Assembly (NCBI RefSeq): GCF_902686445.1
Contig: NC_062226.1
Span: forward strand, 13,860,001-13,924,000
DNA from: Sciurus carolinensis
Taxonomy: Eukaryota; Chordata; Mammalia; Rodentia; Sciuridae
Reading direction: 5' to 3'
Length of the DNA stretch: 64,000 nucleotides
Made by a program: the position numbers and the translations under genes. Shown here piece by piece: positions 20,160-31,641 of this stretch (position 1 is the first letter of the stretch; each line of letters starts with the position of its first letter). The notes under the pieces were generated by a model. That model did not search any database, was not told the origin of the DNA, and was given only the letters and a program-made list of their open reading frames with translations.

Positions 20160-20395
20160 ACATTTTGTTGCACTTTAGATCTTACAAGGGTTCTCACATG
20201 TATTCCCATCTAATGTCTCAAGTCTCTCACAAGGTACAGCAGTTATTATTGTCCACACTTGACAGCAGTAGAAATTGAGGCTCAGAAACAGGAAGCCAAT
20301 TGCCTAGGCTCACAAGGGGTAGAATCAGAGATGAAGCCCCACGGTGCTTTCTCAGTTAAACGCACCCCTGTTCCAAATCACTACACATGGCATTG
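20160..20395 (-). repeat. MIR SINE remnant
   Basis: In order: gttctcacatgtattcccat, cacaaggtacagcagttatt, attgaggctcagaaacagga, caaggggtagaatcagagat. This fits the MIR reverse complement. Confidence 0.7.
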
Positions 20396-20697
20396 CTTCT
20401 TAGGTTTAATTTTCTAAGACTAAGACAGGATGGAATTGGAGTTCCTTAGCCATGAGTTAACCAGCCCCACCAAACTATCTCAAGGAAATACACAAACTCT
20501 GGATGTAATGGTAACAGGGACAAAAGTGCATCCCCTTTAGAAGAACCTGCATTTTACCAGTTAGGTGAAACTATCTCAGGCTTTGCAGTATGCCTCACAA
20601 ATGACACTAAGATTTCCACATCCAGAAACTTAGGACCTTTTTTTTTCAACATCAAAGCTCACATTGTAGGGTACCTCCCTAGCAAAAATGACCAACA

Positions 20698-20896
20698 AGC
20701 AGGTTATGGCGGATTATGCCTGTAATTCCAGCAACTCAAGAGGCTGAGGCAGGAGGATGGCAAGTTCAAGACCAGTCTGAGCACCTTAGCAAGACAACCT
20801 AGCAAGACCCAGTATCAAAATTTTAAAAATAGAAAGAGCTGGGAATGTAACTCAGTGGTAAAGTTCCTTGGCTTCAATCGCCAATACCAAAGCAAA
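20698..20896 (+). mobile_element. Composite B1-dID/ID SINE
   Basis: The B1 half (tgcctgtaattccagcaact, ggctgaggcaggaggatggc) joins through ttttaaaaatag to an ID half (gggaatgtaactcagtggta, ggcttcaatcgcc). Confidence 0.82.
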
Positions 20897-21638
20897 ACCA
20901 TGTCCACGATGCCCGAACTCTGAAAACTGAGGGGTCACCTCCAGAGGAGACCTGGCAGTCTCTCCTGTCACCTTCCAGCTGAATACAGCGAGGTAGAAAC
21001 CCTGGAGCTGCTTCTAAGGCTGAGTGTCCCTGAGCTCGCTGCCTTCTCCCTAAGCACAGTGGCAAATAAGTGAGGCCACCGTGGCCTAATTAACCCATAA
21101 TGCAGCTGAGTTGTCAGTCCCAAAGTGGGTGTGATTTACTTAATCATGTAGAATTGTGTGTGGAGTGGTGTCTTCCTGAGCACGCTGCAAGCTCTGAGCA
21201 AGGTCTGAGTCCGTTCTAGTCACAGTTCTTTCCTACACATTACAGGGACCCAGTAAGTGCTGGTGGATTCCCCCACTGAGAGTGAAGAATCAGAAGACCC
21301 AAGTTGGAGACTTGGTTTTGTCCCTAATTGGTAGTGATTTGGGGAAAGTCCTTTAATGTCCTTAACAGCCTGTAAAATAAGGAAGTTGAACACTCTAACA
21401 TTTCTTTTATCTATAGCTCTAGGAAGACATGTGATAATCCTATGATGCAAAACAGAAAACAAAACTAAATTACATGTCAGTCAGTTTTTTACAAACTGGC
21501 TCCACTGCTCTGGGCCTGAGGTGAGGAAGAACGCAGTGGTGGAAGGGCATGGCGGACGAAAGCTGCTCAGCTCTTGGCGGTCAGGAAGCAAGAGAGCAAG
21601 GGAGAAAAAGAAGCCAGCGTCAATAAATACCTTTCCAG

Positions 21639-21867
21639 CTGGGCGCACACCTATAATCCCAGCAGCTCAAGAGGTGGAGGTAGGCTTTGAGAGTTCAAAG
21701 CCATGCTCAGCAATTTAGCAAGACCCTAAACAACTGAGATCCTGTCTCAAAAGCAAAAATAAAAAAGGGTTGGGAATGTTGCTCAGTGGTTAAGCACCCC
21801 TTGGTTCAATCCCTGGTACCAAAAAAAAAAAAAAAAAAGAGAGAGAAAGAAAGAAAGAAAAGAAAAG
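21639..21867 (+). mobile_element. Composite B1-dID/ID SINE with perfect target duplication
   Basis: The B1 half, linker and ID half (gttgctcagtggttaagcac) end in A and GAAA repeats. The 14-bp duplication aaatacctttccag at 21625-21638 and 21868-21881 is exact. Confidence 0.9.
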
Positions 21868-22574
21868 AAATACCTTTCCAGGGCACGCCTCCAGTGACCT
21901 ACTTCCTCCACTCATGCTCCACCACCTCTAGCCTCTACCCCTGCCCCATAGTCCATTCAGCTATCAAGGGATTAATCCACTGATGAGGTCAGAGCCCTCC
22001 TGGTCCAGTCACTGCCCAAAGCCCACCTATGAGCTTTGCTGCATTGGGAAACACACCTTCAACACATGAGCCCAACCACACCAAACGTCAGCATCCAAGT
22101 GTTGGGTTATGCATCTCTGTGTGTAAGTGTGAAGGAAGTTCGAAGAAGGAGGCTGGAGGAGCTGCCTGAGGCCTCTCAGAGGACAATGGGATTTGAGGAG
22201 GTGAGAGAGGCTGGAGGGCCTTTCTGGTGGAAGGAAAAAGAATAAGCAGGTCACCATAGAGGCTAAGCAAGATGGTCTTAGCTAATAACAAATAAGCCTT
22301 TTTCATTTAATAGCTATGTGTTTATTTTAGCATGTATTAAAAGAAACAGAGCTAGCACATCACAGCCATGATATGAACTTTTCTTATAAATTTATTTGTC
22401 AAAAAGTAACTTTATTTAAGGAAAACATAAAGTAAATAAGAATACAGATTATTCTTGGGACAGAAATCAAGAGGTTGGCAGGCAGGTGGTTCAAAGTCTA
22501 AGAAACTCTGAAGAAGATACATAAAATTGACTGTGACCCAAGTTCAAGGAATCGGTGAGGAAATCTGGACCAAA

Positions 22575-23880
22575 GTAATGTTCAGTATTTCATTTATTCA
22601 GCAACATACAACAAATATGTACAGATTGGCAACTCTAGGCCAAGTCCATTTTTAGGTGGTTGGTACCAAGATTCCTACCCTTGTGGAACTTAGACTCCAG
22701 CTGAGGGAGACATGCAGGAAACAATAAGGACAATAATTGGGAAATTGATCTTGGATGTTAGAAGATAAGAAATATAAGAAAAACAGAAAGTAGAGCAGAC
22801 CAAGGGGACTGAGAATGGGGGAGGGTCTCCATTTTATTTATTTATTTATTTATTTATTTTGGGGGGGGTCTGCATTTTAGATAGGGTGGTCAGGCCAGGG
22901 TGGGCTTCAGTGGGGAAATCTGAACCAAGATTTGAAGGATATGAAAGAGTGACCAGAGTGGGTAGCCAGGGGAAGAGTGTTCCAGGTACTCCGGGGTCCC
23001 TAAGGCAGGAGCCTACAGCAGGAGCATGGGGCGCCACAGGACAAGCAAGAAGGCTGGGCTAACAGTAAAGATTACGTAGGCCGATGGAAGGGGCTTTGGC
23101 GCCTGCCAGGTTTGAATGGAGGGGTGTCACAATCTACCTACCCTTGTGGCTACCCTCTGGCTACTGTGACTGCAACATTGAAATAATGTGAGGGTAGAAG
23201 TAAAGAGACCAGTTAGAAGGTCACTGCAGTAAACCAGAGGGGTGTTGGCGCCTCAGCCCAGAGAGGTATCAGTGGGTATTGAAACACAGTTGAATTCTGG
23301 ATATATTATAAAAGCAGATTCGATGGAATTCTCTGATAGATTGGAAGTAAGTTTGAAAGAGAAGAGTCTGAATGACACCAAGATTTTTCACCTGAGAAAA
23401 GAAAGAATGGAGTTGCCATTGGCAACGATTGCGAAGGCCGCTGATGGAGCTGACCACGGGGAGGCAGGAGGGAGGCAGGGGTTCGTTTTGGTTGTGTGGA
23501 GTTGTAGAAAAGATCTAGGAAACATCCAAGGGAAGGAGTCAAAGAGGCAATTGGTCGTGTAGTTCTGGAGTTCAAGAGAAAGGTCTGAGCTGATATAAAT
23601 CTGAAGTTCATACCTGAAGCCATTAGACTGAACAAGATCACAAAGGATGTGAATATAGATAAAAGAGGGGGAGGAAGACCAAGCACAGACCCTGAAGCAT
23701 CCCGAGATTAATTTGATGGAGAAAAGACTTTGAGAAAAGCCACTTAGGTGAAGTAGTGGGGGCAAAAGTCTAATTAGAGTGGACTGAGAGTGAATGAATG
23801 TATTATTACCATGGATCCAGTTGTCAGGTATTGTTACCAATTTTGAAGAAATCAATTTCAAGGAGCTATAAGAAAAAAAA
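22575..23880 (-). repeat. Long L2 LINE remnant
   Basis: It begins with the reverse complement of the L2 3' end (catttattcagcaacataca) and keeps L2-like landmarks in order, such as gaagagtgttccaggta, gaccagttagaaggtcactg and ctggatatattataaaagca, then atggagttgccattggcaac. About 1.3 kb is an unusually long L2 survivor for a rodent. A (TTTA)n/G run at 22832-22868 interrupts it. Confidence 0.65.
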
Positions 23881-24428
23881 TGCATCTTATGATATGTTAC
23901 CATGAAGCCTACTGTTGACCTTTGACTATTAGGAGTTTTAAGTGTGTTAAAATCTGGAATGGACAGTTAAAGGAATTAACCCGAGAGCTGTGAGCTCACC
24001 AAACAGATTTCAGTATAGATTTTGTCTTTATCAAATGAACTTAAAGAACAAGTCACAGTGTGAGTGGACAGCCTGCCGTTGTCGTTCGGCAGGCGATTGT
24101 TGCTGTCTACATTCCTCTGTTGAGCCTGCATCTTCACAAGCCTACACCTTCATGTTAGCAGATAAAGGGTGAACACTTCTGCTTCATGGCCAAGACACAA
24201 TCAGAGGCTGTTGATATGGGCAACTCGTCTGTTTTCTTTTTCCATGACTGCCTCATCTTGATTTATAAGCAAAAACCCGGAAAACATACAAAATAAATGT
24301 GTTGTGGTTTATCTAGAAATAATATAGAAAATATGGCTGTTATTTTTGGTGAAGAAAATCAATTTTGTATAGTTTATTTCAATCTAAATAAAATGTGAAT
24401 TTTGTTTAAAAAAAAGAAAAAGTGAATG

Positions 24429-24604
24429 AGCCAGGCACAGTGACTCTCACCTGTAATCTCAGTGACTCTGGAGGCCGTGGCAGGAGGATCACAAGTTCAA
24501 GGCTAACCTGGGCAATTTAGCAAGACCCTCTCTCAAAATAAAAATAAAAATGGCTGGGGCTGTAGCTCAGTGGTAAAGCAAGCCTGGGTTCAGTCCTCAC
24601 TATA
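24429..24604 (+). mobile_element. Composite B1-dID/ID SINE
   Basis: gagccaggcacagtgactct, ggcaggaggatcacaagttc, linker caaaataaaaataaaaatgg, then the ID half gctgtagctcagtggtaaag. Confidence 0.82.
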
Positions 24605-24912
24605 GGGCAGGGCAGAGGTGGTGGAGTGGAAGGGAGGAGAGAATTTGGGGACAGGGAGGATCATTCTTTAAAGAAGTTTTGCCACAAAGGGGAGCAAAAG
24701 AAATATACTGGAGAAGTAGAGTGAAGAAAAGGTTAAGATGGAAGAAAGAACACATTTGTGCATGAAGGGAGTGATCCAGAGGAGAGGACATTGTTGACCC
24801 TGCAGGAGAGAAAAAATGATTGACAGAGGAATGTCCTAGGAAAGGTCAGAGGGCATGGGATCTAGAGTCCAAATGGAGGCTGGGCTTTAACCAGGTGCAT
24901 CGCCTTCTCATC

Positions 24913-25045
24913 TATGCCAGGGATCAGCAGGCTTCTTCTGTAATGGGCCATGCATTAAAATATCTGTAACACTTCAGCCTTTGCAGGTCACAAGGTCTCT
25001 GTTGCAACATCATTGCAGCATAAATGCAGCCAAGATCAGGGACTA
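24913..25045 (+). repeat. hAT-type DNA transposon remnant
   Basis: The stretch ccagggatcagcaggcttct, taatgggccatgcattaaaa and aggtcacaaggtctctgttg follows the common mammalian hAT/MER consensus 'caggggtcagcaaactttttctgtaaagggcca'. Exact subfamily not assigned. Confidence 0.55.
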
Positions 25046-26904
25046 AGCACAGGCAGGGGGCAGGCAGGCTGGATTCAGCACTTGGACTACAGTGGACCCA
25101 ACCCCCATCCACAGCAATAGGCAGGGAGAGAGTATGTGAGGTAGACACTGGGGGGTGGGTAGATGTGCCAGAGAACCTGTGCAAGTTCCTTCCTCACCTG
25201 AAATGAGGAAGTGGTGGAGCAATTGTCTAGAAGAGATGGAGACTGAATGGACTAAGGACTTGTGATATAACTGCCTCTCAGACTCAAGGGTCCACTTGTG
25301 GTTTCTAGTCATGAATTTCAAGTGGGACTGGTCAGCGTGGGTTGTGGGATATTTTTCTCTAGTCACATTCAGATTCTAAAAAGCTATAGACTTATCAATT
25401 CCCTGCAGTCAAGGCAACGGGAAACACCTGTCTTTGGACAAGGTCAAGTTTATTGAGTGGAACAAGGGAGAGCACATGCAATGAAACTCAAGAGGTTTCT
25501 CCAAAAGAGGCCGTTAGAACAGACTCCTCATAGGATTTGGGCTGTTAGTAGATCATTTGGGGGAAACTTCAAGGAAATGGAGGTCTACCCTGGACTGGAC
25601 GCTGTCAGGAAGCTGGGGCGATACCATACTGGGCCATCTGGACTCTTTTCTAGCAAGAAGGGAGGGAAGCAGCTCTCACATTGGCCAGGAAAGAGGCATG
25701 TGTGGTTGTTTCTGTCTTGGACAATATTCTTGTTTTTACTCTCTGCTCAAACATGATTATGGAGTACTTTTTTTATTGTCTTGATTCATTTTGTCCGAGG
25801 GTTGGTGTTCTGTGACATCAGATACAGAGAACACCACAGCCCAGCTCCGGACACCAGGCTAGCTCCTAGAGATGCCAAGAACCATCTCCAGGGTCAAGGG
25901 CTGCTCCTCTCTTTCACAGATGCATTTTCCCAGAAAATGCATGTTCACACAAAGCACACATTTGCACATGAATTCAGAGGTCCCCCAAAAGTCCATGCAG
26001 GGACTTCATGACTGAAAACCACTGTCCCAACAGCCAGGAATTTTGCAACCAAATTTGAAGATTCTGAGAGGCATGGAACAACTCTGGATTATGTTTTTAT
26101 AGGTTTTTCTCTACTCCTGAAAAGAGATCGGTTCAGTATATTTAACATGCAGAGAAGTACCTTACCAGGGACATGATCTCTAACCTTGGGAAATTAGAAT
26201 ATTTGTGATTTAGAGACATTCTCTTAATCAGAAAGGAAGGACGGGAAGGAGGAAGGAGGAAAAAAGAGGAGGAAGGAGGGAAAAAAGGAGAAGAAAAGGA
26301 GGGATTTGGTTTTAAGACAAGATGAGAACTCCATTTCTAAGAACCTCCTGGATTCTTCTCAGCTGGCAGGGTCGCCACCCTCTCAGACATGTTGGCAGAA
26401 ACAGATCTGTTCTTGGAACACAACGTACACTCCTTCACTGTTTCCATCACTGGAATCAGATATGTGTATGTTACACACTCCATCCCGAATTATATAATCC
26501 TCAAGTGTCCAAACCAGAAGGGACCCCGAGTTCAGCTCCTCCAATCCCTTCATGTTCACCTGGAATAACCGAGTTCCAGAGGAGCCGCCTGCCTGTGGTT
26601 ATGGTGCTAAGTGAAGGGCTGGGACTCCAGCCCAAGGCCTCTGACTCCCGGCCCTGTGTTCCTTCCACCACACAGATAAGCAGAAGTTACAGAGAAAGAA
26701 GTTGATTCCTTATACTCAGGACCAGTCAAAAAGTGGTTCCAAAAATGGACCAAAAAATGATTCCAAAACACCAAGTTCCCCAGCACTGGGGACATCGAAA
26801 GTAGAGTCCAGGTGCCACCTTCCAGAAATAGGGCAGGCACAATTCAAGGTGAGGGGCTGGCCCTGATCACCGTCCAACCTCCCTTCAGTTGTGAGAGGCC
26901 ATTG

Positions 26905-27080
26905 ATATTAGGGAAAACACTTCTCTAAGCCTCAGTTTTCTCATATGAGAAACGGAAGTACTAGTAATTCCCGGGTTGGAGGGTTTCTGTGAGACTTAAA
27001 TAAGCTAATACAGATAATGCATATCAAGTTATTAGCACAGTACCTGGCATAGTAAAAGTAACTTGTGGCTGCCTAATAAC
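26905..27080 (+). repeat. MIR SINE remnant
   Basis: cttctctaagcctcagtttt, tcatatgagaaacggaagta, ttctgtgagacttaaataag and gcacagtacctggcatagta are MIR landmarks in + order. Confidence 0.72.
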
Positions 27081-27838
27081 ATGTCCCTGGCACACCATAG
27101 GCAATAAATGCAATGAAACTTTTCCTTGTGAACATTCCACTTAGAATCATAAAATATTGATGTCTAAAGCACCCCTGGAGGTACTCTAACCAACCCTCCC
27201 TATTTCACAGCCGAGGGAACAGCCCACAAGGAGCATGGACTCTTCCGAGGGCTCCACAGCCCAACTGGGCCCAGAACCACAGCACCAAGCTCCTCTGCCC
27301 TCTGTTGGCAGCCAGGTGTGTCCTCCTGCCAGCTGGGCCTCACGGGAGCCATGCCAGCAAAGGCCAGCAGAACAGAGCCCTGGGGAGGGCAAGGGGCCAG
27401 GGCTAACATTTCTAACAGCCACAGAAGAGAAATCAGAACTTTCTGCTGAGGAAGAATCAGAAAGAGAGCGTTTTGGTTGGATTTTGGGCTGTGTGTGCGT
27501 GTTGTGGGGCAGGTGGGAGGGGGATTGAAACCAAATGAGATGAGAGAGATTGAAGCGAAGGCATGGGTTGTTTGACTTAAAGGGGTTCCCCACCCCCAAA
27601 TAAAGAATCTGTAGGAAATTGGAGCCAGGACTGGACTGTAATTCTCTGAGAGCAGAAGAAGAGGAAGCAAAAAGAGATAGGGCCCGAGAAGGAGGAAACA
27701 GAATGGTTTCCTGGATCCGAGGGGCTTGGGCCGGGTTGGTCATCGTCCATCCCTCCTCCCAGCTCCTTTCACCTCTAAAAGCAAAGGGCAACGGTGCTCC
27801 ATGGAGCCAAAATGTAAATGGACCATCGGCTGGCTACA

Positions 27839-27842
<4 letters not shown>

Positions 27843-27888
<46 letters not shown>
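27843..27888 (+). repeat. (GT)n microsatellite
   Basis: An uninterrupted GT dinucleotide run of about 23 units. Confidence 0.97.
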
Positions 27889-28514
27889 CACAGACCATGA
27901 GAAAGGAGCTGTTACTGTGAATAACCACATGGTGAAGAATTAGGAGCCTGGCCAGCAGATAGGAGGGCCGCATTCCCTGACAGGAGCCCGGTGCTTCAGG
28001 AAGCAGAGCTACTGCTCTGGAGAACCCACTCACCTGTGTGGGTGACCCTGGAAAGGTTCCCGAACCTCACCTCACCTCGGTGTGTCCATCTATAAAGTGG
28101 GCGTGATGTTATCAGCCCTGAAGGTGGTTAAGTATTAGAGAGACACCTAGGTGCCAACCCAGGAGACGCCACTCATGCAGCTGTGGCAGCTGGTGGCTGT
28201 GGGCCTCTACCTCTCTGAATTCCTGCATCTCGATTCTCTTTTGAAAAGAAGGCTTTCGATGTCATTTGTAGAATTGTTGCAAGGAGGACATAAAATGAAA
28301 AAAGGGAAGAACTTTTAAACCGTGGAATGTTAAACAAACATGGACATAGCATCAAGAACCACAAGCATCTTTGTGCCATAAAACCACAGGCAGAGTGAGC
28401 CTGGTGATTTTAAAAGATGGGAAAAACCACCATCTTGAAAAAAGGATTCCCCCAGTGCCTCCAATCTCCCCATTAGCCCTTCTTTCTTTGGTCCTTGGAG
28501 GCTGCCATTCTCCT

Positions 28515-28625
28515 GGGGTGTTGTTAGAAAAGCAGAGCCTCAGGCTTCATCCCAGGGAACCCCAGAAATCTATATTTTAACAAATTTTCCAGGAAAATTA
28601 CAGGTACGTCAGAGTCTAAGAAGTG
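28515..28625 (+). repeat. MER5-like hAT remnant
   Basis: gttagaaaagcagagcctca, atctatattttaacaaattt and cagagtctaagaagtg follow the MER5A/B pattern. A second weaker copy may extend to 28760. Confidence 0.55.
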
Positions 28626-29011
28626 TTATTGAAAAGTTTGTGAAAATGCAGGTTCTGGTTCTGTAGGACTGGGGTGGGCTAGAGCCTCCACATCTAGCTG
28701 ATGCCCAGAGAGAACTGGTTCTTGAACCTTGAACAAGGTTCTAGAATGTTCTATGAAGTCAGAGATTTCGGCATGAAGGAAAATACCCCTCTTGAGAGCA
28801 ATTCTGCACAGGATTTTCAAGAATGTGTTGCAGAAGAAAAGGTTTAGAGACACTAGGGACAAGAAAAACAGATATTAATCAGAAAGAGATCTTAAGGGAA
28901 AAGGAGGGCACTAAAGGAAAATTCAGTTGCCTGTGCAGAATGTGTCTAGGACAGGTCTGGGCGTGAACTAATCCATTCACTCACCAAACGCCCTTTATGT
29001 GTGATGTGCTG

Positions 29012-29215
29012 GTTTTTTTGTTTTGTTTTGGTTTTGGGATTGGGGATTGAATCCAGGGGTGCTTAACCACTGAGCCACATCCCAGCCCTTTTTTATATTT
29101 TATTAGAGACAGGGTCTCACTGAGTTGCATACTGCCTCACCAAGTTACTGAGGTTGGCTTCAAACTCACGATTCTCCTGCCTTAGCATCCCGAGTCGCTG
29201 GGATTACAGGATCCT
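29012..29215 (-). mobile_element. Composite B1-dID/ID SINE, reverse orientation
   Basis: On the + strand: ggattgaatccaggggtgct, ctgagccacatcccagccct, T-rich linker, agagacagggtctcactgag, then gctgggattacagg, i.e. ID then B1 in reverse. Confidence 0.85.
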
Positions 29216-29227
29216 CCACTGATTCAC

Positions 29228-29360
29228 CAAATCAATGAATTAATAAAATCACCCAAGAAGTGGGTACTATTATTATTTTATAGAGAAGTAAACAGAGAAA
29301 CAGAGAGATTAAGTAACTTACCCTCAGTCACTCAGTTAGTAAGCAGTGGAACCAGGATTT
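29228..29360 (-). repeat. MIR remnant, part left of L1 copy 2
   Basis: gtgggtactattattatttt, cagagagattaagtaactta and agtaagcagtggaaccagga match the MIR reverse complement. It continues after the L1 at 35746. Confidence 0.72.
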
Positions 29361-29373
29361 AGAACTCAGGCTG
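29361..29373 (+). repeat. 5' target-site duplication of L1 copy 2
   Basis: The 13-mer agaactcaggctg belongs to the interrupted MIR and recurs with one difference at 35733-35745. Confidence 0.82.
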
Positions 29374-30527
29374 GAGGGCGGTTGCCAGAGGAGGAGCTGC
29401 ATCGCGAGCTGTTTGGACTCAGAACAACCGCTCCTGAACACCGGGGGGGGGGGAGGGGGGGGTGTTGCCCGGAGGAAGAGGAGAAGTGCGGTGCGGTGGG
29501 TCGCTTGGTCTAGGAGTGACTGCATCAGAGCCACAGGCGGTTGCCAGAGGAGGAGGCGAGTGGTGAGTTGATTGCACTCAAAGCAACCGCTCCTGAACAC
29601 CGGTGGCCTGCCTGGAGGAGGAGCGTGGTGGGTCACTTGGTCTCGGAGCCACCGCCCCTGAACACCCGGGGGGCTACCCCGAGGAGGAGGAGGAGGAACA
29701 GGGTGGGTCACTTGGGCTTGGAGTGACTGCCTAGGGCTACGGGAGGTTGGCGGGAGGAGGAGACGCGAAGTGAATTGCTTGGGCTCCTAGTGACTGCGTC
29801 GGAAACCGGGCTGCTGTCAGGTGGAGGAGGTGTGTGGTGGGTCTCTGGGTCTCAGAGCTATTGTACAGGGCTCCAGGTGGCGGCTCAGAGGAGGGGCCGC
29901 ATAGCCAGGCGATTAGGTGCAGAGCAGGGTCCCAGGAGCTAGGTGGCTTCTTGCTGGAAGAGCCGCACAGAGACACGCCTAGGGGCAGAGCGAAGTTTCC
30001 AGGACTGCGGGCAGATTCTCTGGGAGAGGCAGCCTAAGGAGACTCGCCTGCGAAGGGTGAGGCTCCCAGGCCCAGGAGGTAGGTCCGGGCCCCTGGGAAC
30101 GTTGCAGAGGAAGACAGCACAGCCCAGGCAGTAGTTGTAGATTGAGGGGAACCTCTAGGAGGGGAACTGACCAGCGAGATGTTCCCACCGAGTGAGTCTT
30201 CCCTGCCGGGAGAGGTTTTCCCACAGGGACGGTAAAACCAGAGACACAGGCACAAACAGGACTTGCCTCAGCCCGCAGCCTAGTTCCCCATTGGATGACC
30301 ATTGGTCAACAAGTGGAGACACCTCTGACCACTAGCAGGGAATATACGCCACCTGAGGGTCACCACCCTAGAGAGGCAGCTTCTACGTGGAGCTCCGCAT
30401 TATCAACTTCCTCCAAGACTTCAGGCTACTGAAGGATAAGAGGGGATATACTAGAAATCTACAGGGACATTATAAGTCGGTAGAGGAAATGTGCAATATC
30501 TTAATGACCCACTGATTCCTGAACAAT
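29374..30527 (+). promoter_or_regulatory. L1 copy 2 shortened 5'UTR
   Basis: This has about two monomers (ggcggttgcc landmarks at 29376 and 29536, spacing 160 because of an expanded G run at 29443-29462). The same unique segment that precedes ORF1 in copy 1 follows. The element lacks the YY1-type start region of copy 1, so any promoter activity would depend on the monomers. Confidence 0.7.
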
Positions 30528-31574
30528 ATGAGAAAACAAGGGAAGAAAATGCCCCAAACAAATCTAGATGTTACATCAACAGAATCCAACGACAGCATGG
30601 CAAAAGAAATGACAGAAAGGGAGTTCAGAATGTACATAATTAAAATGATTAGGGAAGCAAACGATGAGATGAAAGAGCAAATGCAGGCATTGAATGATGA
30701 GATGAAAGAGCAAATGCAGGCATTGAATGATCGCACCAATCGACAGTTAACAGAGCAAATTCAGGAAGCAAAAGATCATTTCAATAAAGAGTTAGAGATA
30801 TTGAAAAAAAACCAAACAGAAATCCTTGAAATGAAGGAAACAATAAACCAAATTAAGAACTCCATAGAAAGCATAACCAATAGGATAGAACACCTGGAAG
30901 ACAGAACTTCAGATATTGAAGACAAAATATTTAACCTCGAAAACAAAGTTGAACAAACAGAGAAGATGGTAAGAAATCATGGACAGAATCTGCAAGAACT
31001 ATGGGATATCATGAAAAGGCCAAATTTGAGAAATATTGGGATTGAGGAAGGCTTAGAGAAACAAACCAAAGGAATGAACAATCTATTCAATGAAATAATA
31101 TCAGAAAATTTCCCAAATCTGAAGAATGAAATGGAAAATCAAGTCCAAGAGGCTTATAGGACTCCAAATACACAAAATTACAACAGACCCACATCAAGGC
31201 ACATTATAATGAAAATACCTAACATACAAAATAAACACAGAATTTTAAAGGCTGTGAGAGAAAAGAACCAAATTACATTCAGGGGGAAACCAATACGGAT
31301 ATCAGCAGATTTTTCAATCCAGACCCTAAAAGCTAGAAGGGCCTGGAACAACATTTTTCAAGCTCTGAAAGAAAATGGATGCCAACCAAGAATCTTAGAC
31401 CCAGCAAAGCTTACCTTCAAATTTGACGATGAAATAAAATCTTTCCATGATAAACAAAAGCTAAAAGAATTTACAAAAAGAAAGCCAGCATTACAGAACA
31501 TTCTCGGCAAAATATTTCATGAGGAAGAAATAAAAAACAAAGAAGCAAATCAGCAAAGGGAGGAATTATCCTAA
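30528..31574 (+). CDS. L1 ORF1p, copy 2 (intact)
   Basis: The protein has 348 residues and is collinear with copy 1, with the same 11-residue coiled-coil duplication (30660-30692 and 30693-30725), RRM and C-terminal domain. It keeps the KRPNLR motif that copy 1 has changed. About 67 bases separate it from ORF2, with an added run of aaat units compared with copy 1. Confidence 0.93.
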   Translation: MRKQGKKMPQTNLDVTSTESNDSMAKEMTEREFRMYIIKMIREANDEMKEQMQALNDEMKEQMQALNDRTNRQLTEQIQEAKDHFNKELEILKKNQTEILEMKETINQIKNSIESITNRIEHLEDRTSDIEDKIFNLENKVEQTEKMVRNHGQNLQELWDIMKRPNLRNIGIEEGLEKQTKGMNNLFNEIISENFPNLKNEMENQVQEAYRTPNTQNYNRPTSRHIIMKIPNIQNKHRILKAVREKNQITFRGKPIRISADFSIQTLKARRAWNNIFQALKENGCQPRILDPAKLTFKFDDEIKSFHDKQKLKEFTKRKPALQNILGKIFHEEEIKNKEANQQREELS

Positions 31575-31641
31575 AGGAACTGTCAAATAAGGGAGGAACC
31601 AAGATGTGTCAAAAAAGAAATAAATAAATAAAATTTTAAAA

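Larger units (their letters stand above)
19601..29011. other. C5-TRAF1 intergenic region, left part
   Basis: Outside the listed MIR, SINE, L2, hAT and MER5 pieces there is unassigned non-coding DNA. This includes a purine-rich GGAA-type stretch at 26230-26304. No exon-like conserved protein segment was recognised. Confidence 0.55.

Noticed and set aside
22832..22868. TTTA run followed by G run as a possible regulatory element
   Set aside because: A simple-repeat expansion in an old L2; nothing else supports a function.
27619..28033. Open frames through the GT microsatellite
   Set aside because: Cys-Val or Thr-His dipeptide runs are translation artefacts of the dinucleotide repeat.
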